Source of the DNA: Carnegiea gigantea
Taxonomy: Eukaryota; Streptophyta; Magnoliopsida; Caryophyllales; Cactaceae
Direction of reading: 5' to 3'
DNA: 64,000 nt
Assembly: GCA_029747015.1 (NCBI GenBank)
Contig: JAKOGI010002752.1
Location: 24,644 to 88,643, forward strand
The notes under the pieces were generated by a model. That model ran no database searches. It worked only from the letters and a program-made list of their open reading frames with translations, and was not told where the DNA came from. Both the position numbers and the translations under genes were made by a program. Below, piece by piece: positions 34,101-47,017 of this stretch. Position 1 is the first letter of the stretch; every line of letters starts with the position of its first letter.

Positions 34101-35332
34101 CTCCTAATTCTTCCTTATTAGATGCATTCTCCCCTTCTCCTGAGATTAACATAGAGGGCGTTTTGAATTGTTAAGATCCTCTTGATTTTTATTAGATTTT
34201 CACTGAGGATTCCGACCAAGGGTATGTTAAGGTAGAGTTTGCTGCTCCTACGCCACCTAGCATATCCGAGGTTAAGGCATATGCTTCTAATGAGTCTACT
34301 GTGAGTGACTATTGTAGGTTTACTTAAGCGGTTCTCTCTTTGCCCTATAGGCAAGGACTTGATGCAGACTTTGATTTGGGGGTTGAACAAGATAATAATG
34401 GCCAGTCTAATGGACCACGTAGTCGGTTTATCCTATATGCTGACAGTATGCTATGGCATCAATTGATGATAACGAAGGACCTCCAACTTGAGCTTTTGAG
34501 GTGGCACCTCCGTTTGAAGAAGTTCAATTTTGTGGTTCGTGATAATAATGACGTCCACACACTCACCGATCCAGACTGAACGTAGAAGCATGGTCAAGCT
34601 CCTGACCTTAAAAGAGCACTTCTTGGGAGGCAACCTAAGCCCCTTTTATAGCTTTGATTTTCATTTCTTGATAGTTTTTCATAGTAAGAAAAAAATAAAG
34701 ATGAGAGAAAAAGAACACAAAAGAGAAGAAAAAGAAAAAAAGGGGGGGAAGAAAAAGGGAACACAAGAAAAAAGAAGAAAGAAGAACAAAAAAACAAGAG
34801 AAAAAAATGTTGGGCACCACGAACTGCAGCATTCTAATCCAGCCCATTGGGTGCCCAATCAGTAAAAAAAAAAATTTTAAAAATCAGTTTCCAGGAGACA
34901 CCGTGGTCAGACTGTGGTGACTCCCACAGTCCATGGTGAGCTGGTACGGGTCGCGGTCAAGGGTTTTGACCGCAGTGACCGTCTCATTTTCCCTCATCTT
35001 CTTCTTCTTCTTCTTCAAGACACACTCTCTCTACCTCCCTATTCTCTCTCTAAACCCACCATTGCTACACCTTCATTTCTCCTTCATTTTTTCTCATTTT
35101 CATTTCTTTTTCACTCAAAAATCTTCCCTTTTCACTTAATCTTTCCCTTTCTCCCACAAATTTCACCTCTTTCCACCATTCCTTATTCAACTTCATCTCA
35201 CCTTCATCCATCTTCCATAACCACCTTCTTCCCTTTCTAATTCTTCTTCTTTTTCACCTAAATTTGTCATTTTTCTTCCTGGCATTCTTTTTTTTTAGGT
35301 TTTTCTTTCAATTTTTCTTCCATTTTGCAACC
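34101..35332 (+). other. Pol-deleted region of element A with purine and pyrimidine tracts
   Basis: Where reverse transcriptase, RNase H and integrase should follow, only about 500 bp of unrecognised frames are left. They end in a CTTCTTGGGAGGCAACCTAA word (34619-34638) that commonly marks the end of pol in this lineage. A purine-rich tract follows (about 34683-34808), then a GC-rich palindromic stretch (34895-34985) and a long pyrimidine-rich tract (about 34990-35330) leading to the next reading frame. Confidence 0.65.
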
Positions 35333-36202
35333 ATGGCACCCACTAGGAGACAAAGGAGTATTCAGGAGGTAAGAACATCTAGCCAAGCACCATGCCCGCC
35401 TCAACGAACCTTCCGAACTTCCATCAATGTACGAGCTCAAGGTAACATTGCTCATTCTCTTGGTTTAACCAACCCTGATCATGTTACTAGACATGCATGC
35501 TTGACTGAATGCATTTTTGTGGCAACTCATTACTATGATGAGGAATTATTAAGCAATTTAAGATTGTTAGATGATATATAGTGGTTGTTTGCACGGGGGG
35601 TATATGACATTTCATTGAGATTAAGGGAGCATACATATCGGGATCTTACCTTAGAATTCCTGAGTACTCTACATGTTGAGGTCACTCGAGGGCCTCAATG
35701 TCAAGCGGGGTGTATTTTCTTTTATTCACAAGGGTAATTTTATGAGTTGAACTTAGGTACCTTCAATAACATCTTTGGTTTTCCACTTAGCATGGATTTA
35801 TCAAACCTTCAAGTCCCTCGAGAATTCAGCCCGAATGCATTTTGGGGCGAGCTTTCGGAGAGTGTTAGTTATAGTACTAGTTCTTCCAAATGCACCTATA
35901 TTCGAAACCCTTGCATTCGGGTAGCTCAGCGCATCCTTGCTTGTTGTTTCATTTCTCGGGATGATAGTTTGAATGTCCCGAGATTGTCTGAGCTATATTT
36001 TCTCTCTTGTATGCTTGAAGGTATTCAACTTGATCCTGGGGCGTTCTTGGCTGAACAGTTGTATAGTGCTGTTGTTAGCACTAAGGGTAAGATAGTCATT
36101 GGTGGTATTATCACTACCATTGCTAGATTTTTGGGTGTTGAGCCCAAGCTTGAGGATCGATATCTGGGTCTGAGCGGCTTGATCAAGCCACTTTTGAGCT
36201 AA
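35333..36202 (+). pseudogene. Additional Athila-type reading frame of element A
   Basis: One frame of about 290 codons runs from ATG 35333 to TAA 36200-36202 and is broken by only two stops (TAG 35579-35581, TAA 35735-35737). It begins MAPTRRQRSIQEVRTSS. Its second half includes FSPNAFWGELSESVSYSTSSS and CIRVAQRILACCFISRDD. I recall similar text in the non-gag-pol proteins of Athila-like elements (Athila ORF1 / putative plant transposon protein families), whose function is unknown. No zinc or membrane segment is obvious. Being better preserved than the rest of the element, it may have been under selection longer. Confidence 0.6.
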
Positions 36203-38405
36203 TGAACTTTTGAAAAGTAGAGGCTGGACGTTTGTGTTGGATTTATCCTAGGATTGGATTCTGCCGCCTCCCAATGTTGATCGAACCATCTTACTTCACC
36301 TCGATAACCTTTATTGGGTACCTAGTGATGCTGAGGTTATTCAACCCGCACCCACTCCACCCCCATTTACTAGACACATTGGACGTAATTCTTCTTCCCA
36401 ACCACCCTCACTGACTATGTCGACCTCCAAGCCACCCTTCAGTCCATCCAGGACGGGCAATATCCCTTCGAGCCTACGTTACTTCTAAGAACGCCGCTCT
36501 TCGAGACTTTGTCCAAGAGCGCCACGACGAGTTGCATGGGATGCTTGCTACCTAGACCCAATACGTTTAAGATTAGGCTTGTTTAAAGACCTAGCGAGAT
36601 TCGCATATCTCCTATAGCCAACCACCCCACCCTCCTGCCCCTCCTTCTTTCTAATTGTTTCTTACTACTCCCCTTTCCTCTTCCGCTTTTCTAATTTGTG
36701 CACACATTGAGGACAATATTTTGTTCAAGCATGCAGGAGTTAGTCCGTATTTGATGGCGTTTGGTACCTGATTTGGTTTGGTGTGTGCTTGTGTATGTAT
36801 TATACATATTCTTCGTGATTGCATTTGGAGTTACATTGTAGGTTTTAATCTTATGTGATTAGAACATGTTAGAAGTACATTTAGGTTTCTATGCATTTTA
36901 GGTTTTCATACTTTCTTTTCATAATTTTTGCATTGTTTTGGTATTGTTATTAGGAGCACACATTTTATCAAGTAAAAAAAACGCAAAAAGAAAAAAATTC
37001 TCCGATAATGATCTTTGTAGACTAGGTGGACTTCTTTGGTTTAGATTGAACTTTTGATTTGCACAAATGGGCATAAAAATGTTTGAGAATGAGTTTCAAA
37101 AATGAGCTTCATGTCTTGACCATATGTTGAGTGCAAGTTGATTACACCATAACTCTTTACGTGAATTTTGGTATGTGCTTACTAATGAGCTAGTTATGAC
37201 CTTGGTAGATGTCCTGTGAGGCTTTGAGCTTTTAATGACTAATTTATCAATTTATTCTCTTGCCAATTCATGAGCAACTCTTCATTGACATCATTTCTCG
37301 AGAACTTGCTTGAATTCTCATTCAAGATTATATTTCGCATATGCATTTAAGCAACATGATTGAAGCATGCTTTGACTTGTTAGCCTAAAAGACCAAATAG
37401 ACTTTGTTATGCATTATATACCTTACTAGCCCCTTTAAGCTTATATCCATTTTTTATTGATTTGAACCTCCTACCATAGCTATGGCCAAGCAATTATCTA
37501 ACCCTTTAGCCAAAACTAGAGGAGCGTTTCATCCTTGTACATCGAGTTTAATTAGGAACTAGTAAGGTGTACTGAGATCTTTTTGGTGGATTTGGTTGTT
37601 CGGTGAAGGGATTTGTGTTCTTTTTTTATATAAGAAATCCCTTGTCTTGTGGTGCAAAGATTAGAGAAGAGTTGAAATTCAAAGTTTGATATGGTTTCCC
37701 CAGGCTAACTCTTTCGGAAAAAAAAAAGAAAACAAAAGAAAACAAAAGGAATAATAAAAAGAGCATTAGCCTTGTTTGGATTGTAAAAGGTATTTATAAC
37801 TTTCAACTCTTTATCTCTTTAAATAGGGATGTATTTTGTAGATGAATTGTATTGGTCTAGGAGAATGTTGTATAGCGCATTGGAAATGTTTAGCTCCTAG
37901 TCTATGACTTCTAGCTCCATATTTTCAAAATATTCATTCCTCTCTTACCTTTACCCACGACCCCGTTACAACCTTATAAAAGTTCTCATGATTGTTTAAT
38001 ATGTATTACATTCTAGTGATGGTGAATTAGATAGTCTTATTAAGCTTATAGTAGATTTGAATCTATGGAATGAGAATTGAGGGAACCTTCTTACATTTTC
38101 AAACACATGTGTGATGAGTGCCATATGACTACAGTGAGGTTCTACCGGCATTACTAGCTCAATTTCTTTCATACGTTAATGTGATTGCATTTGATGATTT
38201 GGGGGGATTGATTCAAATTTGCATCAAGTGGTTTCGAAAACTTCATTTCTTGGTTTGTTTGTTAAATGATTTTGGTACCTTTTGGGCTAACTTTGGATCG
38301 ACTTTGCCATTAGAATGCTACCAATGTCTCTCTTGAGGAGGTTTTAAATAATTTTTGGTCTTAGCGTTGCTTAGGGACAAGCAACAGTTCAAGCATAAAA
38401 GCATT
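36203..38405 (+). other. Non-coding 3' internal region of element A
   Basis: Frames after 36203 are short (longest 36232-36414 and 38118-38336) and unlike known proteins. The word CACACATTGAGGACA (36701-36715) is typical of Athila/Tat 3' regions. A decayed polypurine tract (38393-38405) leads into the 3' LTR. Confidence 0.6.
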
Positions 38406-39647
38406 TGATAAGTGCTTAACGTGTATATTATTTTAGGATCATTTTGTTGCATTTTTAGGATAATTGTGTGCTTTATACTATAATTTATACTCCTATTCTG
38501 GTTTTATACTTAGGTATGGTTGTTTGATGATAATTGCAGGATTTTAGATCGTTTGACCCAGCATTTGACCCCCATTTTGAGTATTTATTGACCTACTATG
38601 GAGATACCCCAAAACCTATAGCCATGGAGCAAGAGAAGAGCAGAAGAATTCGGTTCCAGCCAAGACTACAGTCCAACCATGGTGGCTGCCACTAACCGTA
38701 GTGCCTGTGTAATTGTGGCCTCTTCGTCTCCCTTCAGTTATGTGGCTGAGAAAGCTGGAGTATTGGCTTAAAAGGACATCCCTCGGCAGCAATGAAAGAG
38801 ACCCCATCATATTATATAGACATGCCCTTTCCCAACTTTTATTTTTTTGGTAGTTAAGATTTTAGTTTGATTTTGTGTGCAAGTGAGAATCTTGAGCGTG
38901 GAACTCGGTTTTGTTAGTGGTTTGAAGACTTTGTTGGAGGCTGTCATTGCCAAGCTTTTCCCTCCCAAATCTCACTGAATCATTTGGTTAGTTGTTTAAT
39001 TTTTAATCATGAGTGAGTAGTTCATCTTGTCTAGGGATTTGTTTGTTAATGGAAGTGTAGTTGGATCGTTTTAATTCAATAGAATTTGCTTTCTTTTTAT
39101 GTTGGTTTTATTCGTTTTGTCAAGTAATTATTATGTTGTGAGTGGACTTGGCCAAATTAGCTTGCACCCTTGAGACAATTGAGTGAAGAACTAAAAGGTG
39201 AAATTTAGTTCTTAGAGTGCTTGATAGGGCCTAATATAGCAATGACTTGAAAGAGAAATTTGTATCTTAGGAGGATAAATGAGTAATCAAAAATACTGAA
39301 CTTAGATTAAGACAAATTAGTTTGAAAGAATAACTTTGGTTTAGTTTAAGCAATTTAGTCAATTTCGAAAGAATAGACTGAATTCTGAATTAATTGCAAT
39401 TCCTCGAAATTATCTAATTTAGAAAAATGCACATATTAAATCGCATGATCTAACACCTTTCTTTACTACATAAATCTCTAGATGTTTTTCCTTAATTCAA
39501 TTTAGAAATTGTCAAATTGCCAAATCAAAATCCTCGATTAAGTAAATTAGCATTTTCTAATAGAAAGAACTTGGTAATTTTGCTTTTGGTCCCTGTTGAT
39601 GATACTTTCTTTTTAACTACAATACCCATGCACTTGCAGTAGTGTCA
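38406..39647 (+). repeat. 3' LTR of element A
   Basis: This 1,242-bp copy is uninterrupted and shows the original target for the MITE and element B seen in the 5' LTR. It starts TGATAAGTGCTTAACG and ends GCAGTAGTGTCA. Confidence 0.92.
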
Positions 39648-39652
39648 ATAGT

Positions 39653-40330
39653 TTACTTTATGGAATTCTCAGATCCAAAGTACCCATTTTTTGAAGACTA
39701 ACCAAATATCAGCAATGCACGTTCAGGAGGATTCATTGGATTCTTACATCTCCTCATGGTCCAACAAAAATTTCATACAATAGATGCCTATATGTGGAAG
39801 TGCACTATTCATAATTGAGTATGCACATGGAAAAGTTCAACTAGCTTATTATCTTATTTAGATAGTTGATTTCGATGACCATAATGATCGACAACAAGAA
39901 TGGTTCCCAGAACAACGAGAATTAGTTACTGATCCTGCGTTAGCTATAGCCATCAGTTTTTACAACATTTAACATCAAAGTTGGGCATAATTGAACGAGA
40001 AAAAACACTAATGCATTGCGGGAAAACTATTTTCGCTTATCACAATGAGCTTAGCAAATATATGAAGGTGGAGAAGTGGCTTCAGAAGATGTCTATGATT
40101 ATCTCTTTGATGTTAGAGTCAAAAAATTCTTATCAGAAAAAGAAAAGAAACATCTTCTTGAATTATTCGAAAAATAGAATCCAAAGCATCTTCAATTTGA
40201 CGAAGATTTTGATAATTATCCAGATAATGATGGTCCGGAGGATATTACTGGAGATGAAGGCATTCACAATCTCAATATAGATGAATATTCTCGTCAGCAT
40301 TAAAAGACATTGAAAAGTGGTTGCTCAATT
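39653..40330 (+). mobile_element. Probable 3' part of the endogenous caulimovirid
   Basis: This sequence lies directly across the target duplication of element A from the viral pol at 20288, so before insertion it was contiguous with it. It has fragmented frames with stops, including KYPFFED near 39680 and an open 99-codon stretch 39981-40280. I cannot match it to a named viral protein. Position after RNase H suggests either the pol C-terminus or a following viral gene. Assignment rests mainly on contiguity. Confidence 0.55.
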
Positions 40331-40359
40331 ATTGTACTAGTATGACAAGTGTCAGGTCT

Positions 40360-40700
40360 GTAAAATAAAGCAGTTTACTGTAACCATGTGAATGTAACTA
40401 TAACCATGTCTAAAATCAGTGTGCACTGTAGCCGTTATGGCATCCTATGTATTCATACTCCTCTATAAAAGAAGATGCTGAGTGTTGAGAAGGGACACGG
40501 TCATTTGAGCATATTTGAGCAAAAGAGAAGTCGGGATTCCCTATTTCTCTATGAGCAAGCGTTTCTAATGATCTTAGTAGCTTAAGTCCTCTTCAATCTT
40601 TCCATTGTAATATTTTCACTTTCAAGCTTTCATTAAAAGAAGTTTCCCCATAGGGAATGCTATTTAATTGAACCCCATGTCTTAAATATTATAATTTCTT
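40360..40700 (+). promoter_or_regulatory. Possible pararetroviral promoter and leader
   Basis: A TATAAAAG box stands at 40464-40471 in the setting CTCCTCTATAAAAGAAGATG, followed by GAGTGTTGAGAAGGGACACGG. Upstream are words such as AAATAAAGCAGTTTACTGTAACC. In caulimovirids the pregenomic promoter follows pol and the leader follows the TATA box, so the position is right. Downstream DNA up to 41443 has no frame longer than background. I could not find an initiator-Met primer site in the expected place. Confidence 0.4.
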
Positions 40701-41437
40701 GGTTAACTTCCCACTATCCTTTAAAAGATTTAAAACTTGATTAGTGACTATAGTCTAAGGTAGAAAATAAAATGGATCTGTGCTATACTTAATCTAAGGG
40801 AAGTGTGGTTGAGATTACCATTTTCTGTAAACCTGAAGCTAGGGGAACGTTGAGTCTAGCGCCGACTAAGTCAGGTAAAGATCAAAACTCTCTAATTAAG
40901 TTTCAATTATTTTGCTAAGCATGGTGGACCTATAACAAAAAGTATAATATTTATGATATAAGTAGTAGATTGTGATAATTAGTACTAGTAAAGTTATTAT
41001 AAGAAGGTTAATCATTTAAAACAAGCATATTTCTTAAAAAAATTTAAAAATAGGTTATTTGCATAATTTACCCTCTTTAGGGGCTTTTTTGTAGTTTCTA
41101 AAAGTATAAAGGTCAAACTAATAAGAAAAAGGACCTAAAAATCTTTTGTTTAAAAACATCGGGTACTCCAGTGTTGTTTTCAGAAAGTCATGGTACTTCA
41201 AAGTCATTTTTGGACACGAATGTTTATAATATAATTTGTCTCAAGGGCCTAAAAATAGTTGGACTAAAACTTAGGATACTTGAGAGTTGCAAATTTATTG
41301 TCAACAGCCAGGAACATACAAAGTCTATTGAATAATGAATGCCATCAAATTATAAGCTTAACTAAATTTAAATTGCTATGTCGGTGTTGGGTTTGAAGCT
41401 ATAATGAGAATTTGAATGCTTCAGGAAAGAGTTTTGT

Positions 41438-41443
<6 letters not shown>

Positions 41444-41527
<84 letters not shown>
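41444..41527. repeat. (TA)42 microsatellite
   Basis: An uninterrupted 84-base run of TA, followed by GACATACATACATACATG. It is likely to be highly polymorphic, and its assembled length could be wrong. Confidence 0.98.
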
Positions 41528-41529
<2 letters not shown>

Positions 41530-41531
<2 letters not shown>

Positions 41532-41732
41532 TACATACATACATGCATATCAACCACCAAAAATTGAAAAATTGAGTAATTGGCTAGGTACCAGAACTAA
41601 CGGTTCAAGTTTTGGTCCCAAAAATTAAGAAAACGGGTCTAATTTCAATCCCTAGAAATAAGGAACCGGCTTGACTAGTTCCAATTCTAATTCCTGATTT
41701 TTGAGACAGGTATTTATAACTTCCCACCCCTA
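41530..41732. mobile_element. One-ended hAT remnant
   Basis: The right end AACTTCCCACCCCTA (41718-41732) is the inverse of the TAGGGGTGGGAAG terminus common in hAT MITEs. The inner part has words such as GGAACCGG and GACTAGTTCC. The other end seems lost at or within the adjoining TA run, so no TSD can be checked. Confidence 0.45.
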
Positions 41733-41980
41733 GCAATGGTGTCGTTGATTGTCAAAACAAATTGCAGTTTTTTTTATTAGAACAAATTGTAGTTGATGCG
41801 CATTCTTGGCATAACGGTTTAAAAGTATTAAATATAATTATTTTAAAACTTTTAATTCTAATTCATATTTAATTCAGATTACTTTTGATACCATATAAAT
41901 TACATCCTAAACATCACCCTGGGGTGACATTCGGGGGAATTGAAATAATAATAATAATGATTATGATGATAATAATAATA

Positions 41981-42191
41981 ACCTAACATATAAAAATCGA
42001 CTACATTAGTTTTTTCGTTGCATTGGGCAACATATTAATGATTATAATTTTTTCTGTCTTTGTGTTAATTTTAGATTCTTAATATAATATATAAAATTTG
42101 ACTACTTCAGTTAGTTTGGATTGGCATGTGACAACATATCATTGGTTATAATTTTTATCTTTTGTTTACTTATAATATTTTAAGTTCTTAA
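41981..42191. repeat. Diverged tandem duplication of about 100-110 bp
   Basis: Units 41981-42078 and 42080-42191 share the order CATATAAAA-T-GACTAC-T-AGTT, GCA-GTG-CAACATAT-A and TTATAATTTTT, ending in TTCTTAAT. They follow a run of imperfect AAT/GAT trinucleotides (41941-41978). No gene is visible. Confidence 0.6.
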
Positions 42192-42248
42192 TTTTCTAAT
42201 GCAGGATTCTATTGTGTGAACTATTTCAACTTGGTTAATTCCCATTCA

Positions 42249-42494
42249 GGTCCTGTTCGTTTCGTGGGTCAATTTTGCAACATCAATCTCAACCTACTTC
42301 AACCTATTTCAACCTACTTCAACTTACTTTAACCTACTATAATCTATTTCAATCCACTTCAACCAACTTCTACTATTTTAATCAAGTTCAATTTATCACA
42401 TAAAAAAACTTAACTCAATTCAACATACTTTAACCCACCTCAACCTACTTCATCCTTTTACCAACCCTAATTTACCTACGAAAAGAACAGGCCC
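42249..42494. mobile_element. MITE with CTTCAACC-type interior, copy 2
   Basis: The left end GGTCCTGTTCGTTTCG and the reverse complement of the right end, GGGCCTGTTCTTTTCG, are inverted repeats (13 of 16 matching). TCA flanks both sides (42246-42248 and 42495-42497). The interior is again a run of ACTTCAACCTA-type words. It is 246 bp against about 340 bp for the copy at 4811-5150. Confidence 0.8.
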
Positions 42495-42497
42495 TCA

Positions 42498-44640
42498 GAG
42501 TTCATGAATCTTAACATTCAATTAATTCCTTGCATGAATATGCAATGTATGCTTCCAATAAAGTACAAGAAAAAAAACCCCCTTATTTCTTGCATGAAAC
42601 ATATATTTGACTTAGTAATAATAAACACATTTTAACATTGCAATTATTCAAAGATTCAACTGGTTGTAGAATAGCTATATCCAACAGTCATGTAGTAAAT
42701 ATTCTCAACCAAGTCACCTAAACTTGCTAAAAGTTGTCATCCCTATATTCACATGCAATTGACATTGTTGATTAATCACCAAAGATGCCATCATTTCTTT
42801 AAATAAAATTTAGACGTGCCCTCATTTTTTTTAAATTTAGACTTACTATTAAGCTCAACTCAAAAGATGTCTTAAATAATAACAAATTCAAAGTATGTAT
42901 CCATGAAGCGTGTATTGTTTGAATAAGAGGATGTTCAATGTCAAGCCAATCCTTTGGCTCACAAGTTGGTTGGGGGGAGAGGATGGCGTCTCCCTTAAGC
43001 CTATTTTTTTTCTCTCAGTTATGAACCTTCACAATGTAAGACTCACTATTTGGGTACCATAAATAAATTAAGTTCCATGGAGTCATTTCACCGCACACAA
43101 TCGTTCTTTTTACTCAATAAAAGAGAAACAAAATTCAAAAAAAAAGAAAAAAGCAAAAAAGGACAAGAGAGAGAGTTGGGCGAGCAACCGCAACTTGCAA
43201 GCTGGCTTACGAGCCGAGCCGTAACCACTGTGCACTGCAGGCAGCTTGAGTGGCTCGCTTGTATGGCTTGGTTTGCGAGCCAAAGGTTGCACATTCTCTG
43301 AAGTCGTTATATGTAGAATAGTCTACTATCATATATTACAACCTTATAAGACATTGTATTTCTGCCAAATTTAGAGGCTTGTGTTTTTAGTTTGTGCAAC
43401 TGTTTTGCTTAGAATTGTTCTAGTACTTCTATATAAATTTTATCATTCACGTAATTGAATTAAGAATTTTATCTTCTCCTCCATCTCATCCTCTCTCACA
43501 GGGAAAAAACCCTAGCTGTCTCTATTTTTTTTGTGGTAAGGGACTACTACCGGCCGTAACTGCTAGTGATAATCCCTAATTCTCAATTCTTTCAACGTTT
43601 TATTTATTTTATAAGTCAATTTACTATTGATTTTATATTTCTTTCTGGTAAATTCTCTCTGCTTTGTGGGATTGGGGTTCCCTCCATGGTGTGAGTTTTG
43701 TTTCTCGCCTTGGTGCGAGTTTAGTATTGTTTTTCTTCTCCCCTTTGTGTTAGTTTTCATAGATTTGACACAATTACATGTGGAAGATAGGTGAATCTTA
43801 TGATAGATTCTGTATTTGTTTTTATCATCGGATGAATCGACAATGAAATTTCATAAGGTTCTATCATGGCAATGTTCATTTCAAGCATAATCTACCTTGT
43901 CAAATAGATATATGCTCTATAAACTTATACTATAGCTCGTTGATGTTCGTGAAAAACACAATGATATTGAAGAGTGTTGTTTGTGGGCAGAAGGGTGCTA
44001 TAAATTTAGAGTCGGTGGAGAGTATATTTACCATTAATTTCTTCGAGATGGGAATTTATTTTGATGATCTAGGTCCATTCTTATTAGATGATTTTCAAGG
44101 TAAATGCCTTACTATCTTTCATTAATGAATCTCACTTTTTTATCAAAAAAAGTTTTATCGTTCATGTTTTTCCATTATATTTAGTATTTACAGTAAATTA
44201 GAAAAATAAAAGTTTACAGTTAAACATGCAAAATCGGTGTTATACCGAACCAGTTAAGAAATGGTACAAGTTATTGTCCGATATTATACCAGTCAAATAT
44301 CAGTTAATACCGCTCTGTACCGTCAAATACCGGACGGTACCGATATTTTCGGTCAAATATCGCCCAGTGCTCTAAAATTTCAAATTTTAGTCATCTAATT
44401 TTTTTAATTTTTTTTTTGGAAATTCCAAATGGTGCAGTATGTCTTATTTTAATTAAAAAAAAAATATTATAACTGGTATGATATTTGTGACTTCGTGCAA
44501 AACGTGATCGTACAAGTGGCTTCGGGCCTTCTACTACTGATTGTACGAAACAGAGTATGATAACTAGTGCAAGTATGCTAAAAAAAGGACAGCTGTTGTA
44601 ATCGGGCCGTGGTGCGAGGGCTCAAGAAGAATCTCTAGCT
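42498..44640. other. Unassigned DNA upstream of RPS23
   Basis: No supported gene. A GC-richer patch (43170-43290) has partly palindromic GAGCC/GGCTC words. The stretch 43430-44150 begins with a TATA-like CTATATAAA and an AAACCCTAG word. It ends with TTTCATTAATGAATCTCAC, a T-run and ATCAAAAAAAG, which is reminiscent of plant LINE 3' tails, but I recognise no LINE coding sequence in it. 44240-44400 has repeated GATATTATACC / GGTACCGATATT words. Confidence 0.4.
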
Positions 44641-44649
44641 GGACCTTTT

Positions 44650-44842
44650 GAGTATAACCTGAAGGCCCAACACTTGGACCCTCTACGCCATGTCTATCTC
44701 AAACACTATATATTAGCCGCACCATCTTCTCCGTCAAGGATTAGGGTTTTGAGTGTTACATAAGCCGCCCTCCACCCCTTCCCCGAGCCCCTCGAACGCA
44801 GCCGCAGCCGCAGCCGCAGCGTTGCTCCAACAACTTTTAATC
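44650..44842 (+). promoter_or_regulatory. RPS23 promoter and 5' leader
   Basis: A GGCCCA site II-type element (TGGGCC complement) lies at 44664-44669, a TATA-like TATATATTA near 44707-44715, and a telo-box TTAGGGTTT at 44741-44749. Site II elements with telo-boxes are the standard combination of plant ribosomal protein promoters and link transcription to growth. The leader then carries GCAGCC repeats (about 44799-44820) and a pyrimidine-rich CTCCACCCCTTCCCC stretch, fitting the pyrimidine-rich leaders of translational-machinery mRNAs. Confidence 0.75.
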
Positions 44843-46526
<1,684 letters not shown>

Positions 46527-46730
46527 AGTATTTATGTCTGTTTAGGGCACTTCGCTACTGCTGAACAGCATATTGTGCTTATGCAGTGTAAGAATAGTGG
46601 TGGAACTCTGTTATCAAGCCTGTTCTTATGAAATTGTTTTGTTTAAGTTCTACTTATATGTAGTGATTATGCAACCATCATTTTTGAGGACTTGGAGTTA
46701 TTTAGATGCTGTTGTCAGTGTTTGCAAATT
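46527..46730 (+). other. RPS23 3' untranslated and flanking region
   Basis: The stretch after the stop is T-rich with TTGTTTTGTTTAAG and TATGAAATTG words of the kind used as plant near- and far-upstream poly(A) elements. No AATAAA is present, so the cleavage site cannot be fixed by eye. Confidence 0.4.
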
Positions 46731-47017
46731 GTCCCGTTCTTGAAAGATATGTTTGACTCCACTTGAATATTATCCTATTTGAACTGTCCAGACAGAATTA
46801 ATCCTGAAAGATTCATTCAAGTCTACATGTTCTGGCTATGTGGAGTAACTAGGGTGTGTAGATTTAAGGAAGCATTTTGGTCCTGACTCTGATGATGATA
46901 GTTGCGTGAGACTCTAATTGATCCCATTATTGAAAGATTTGTTTGACCGTACTTTGAATAGGACCCAATCTGAACTAACCAAATAAAATTGGTCTTGAAA
47001 GATTCATTCAACTCTAT

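Larger units (their letters stand above)
20289..39647 (+). mobile_element. Gypsy element A (Athila/Tat-like), host of nested insertions
   Basis: The 5' LTR (20289-31972 when insertions are included, about 1.23 kb of its own sequence) and the 3' LTR (38406-39647) are direct repeats starting TGATAAG and ending GTGTCA. The flanking pentamers GTAGT (20284-20288) and ATAGT (39648-39652) match at four of five bases. The primer site is a degraded Asp-tRNA type. Gag and protease are recognisable, most of pol is deleted, and an extra reading frame lies downstream (35333-36202). It interrupts the caulimovirid. Own length without insertions is about 8.9 kb. Confidence 0.88.

Noticed and set aside
34594..34865. 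Overlapping Lys-rich and Phe-rich frames
   Set aside because: Both are translations of the same purine tract on the two strands, low complexity only.
41416..41628. Open frame coding for alternating Tyr-Ile
   Set aside because: It is the translation of the TA microsatellite.
43050..43301. 83-codon frame and its antisense frames
   Set aside because: Open on both strands because of a GC-richer, partly palindromic patch. No homology recognised.
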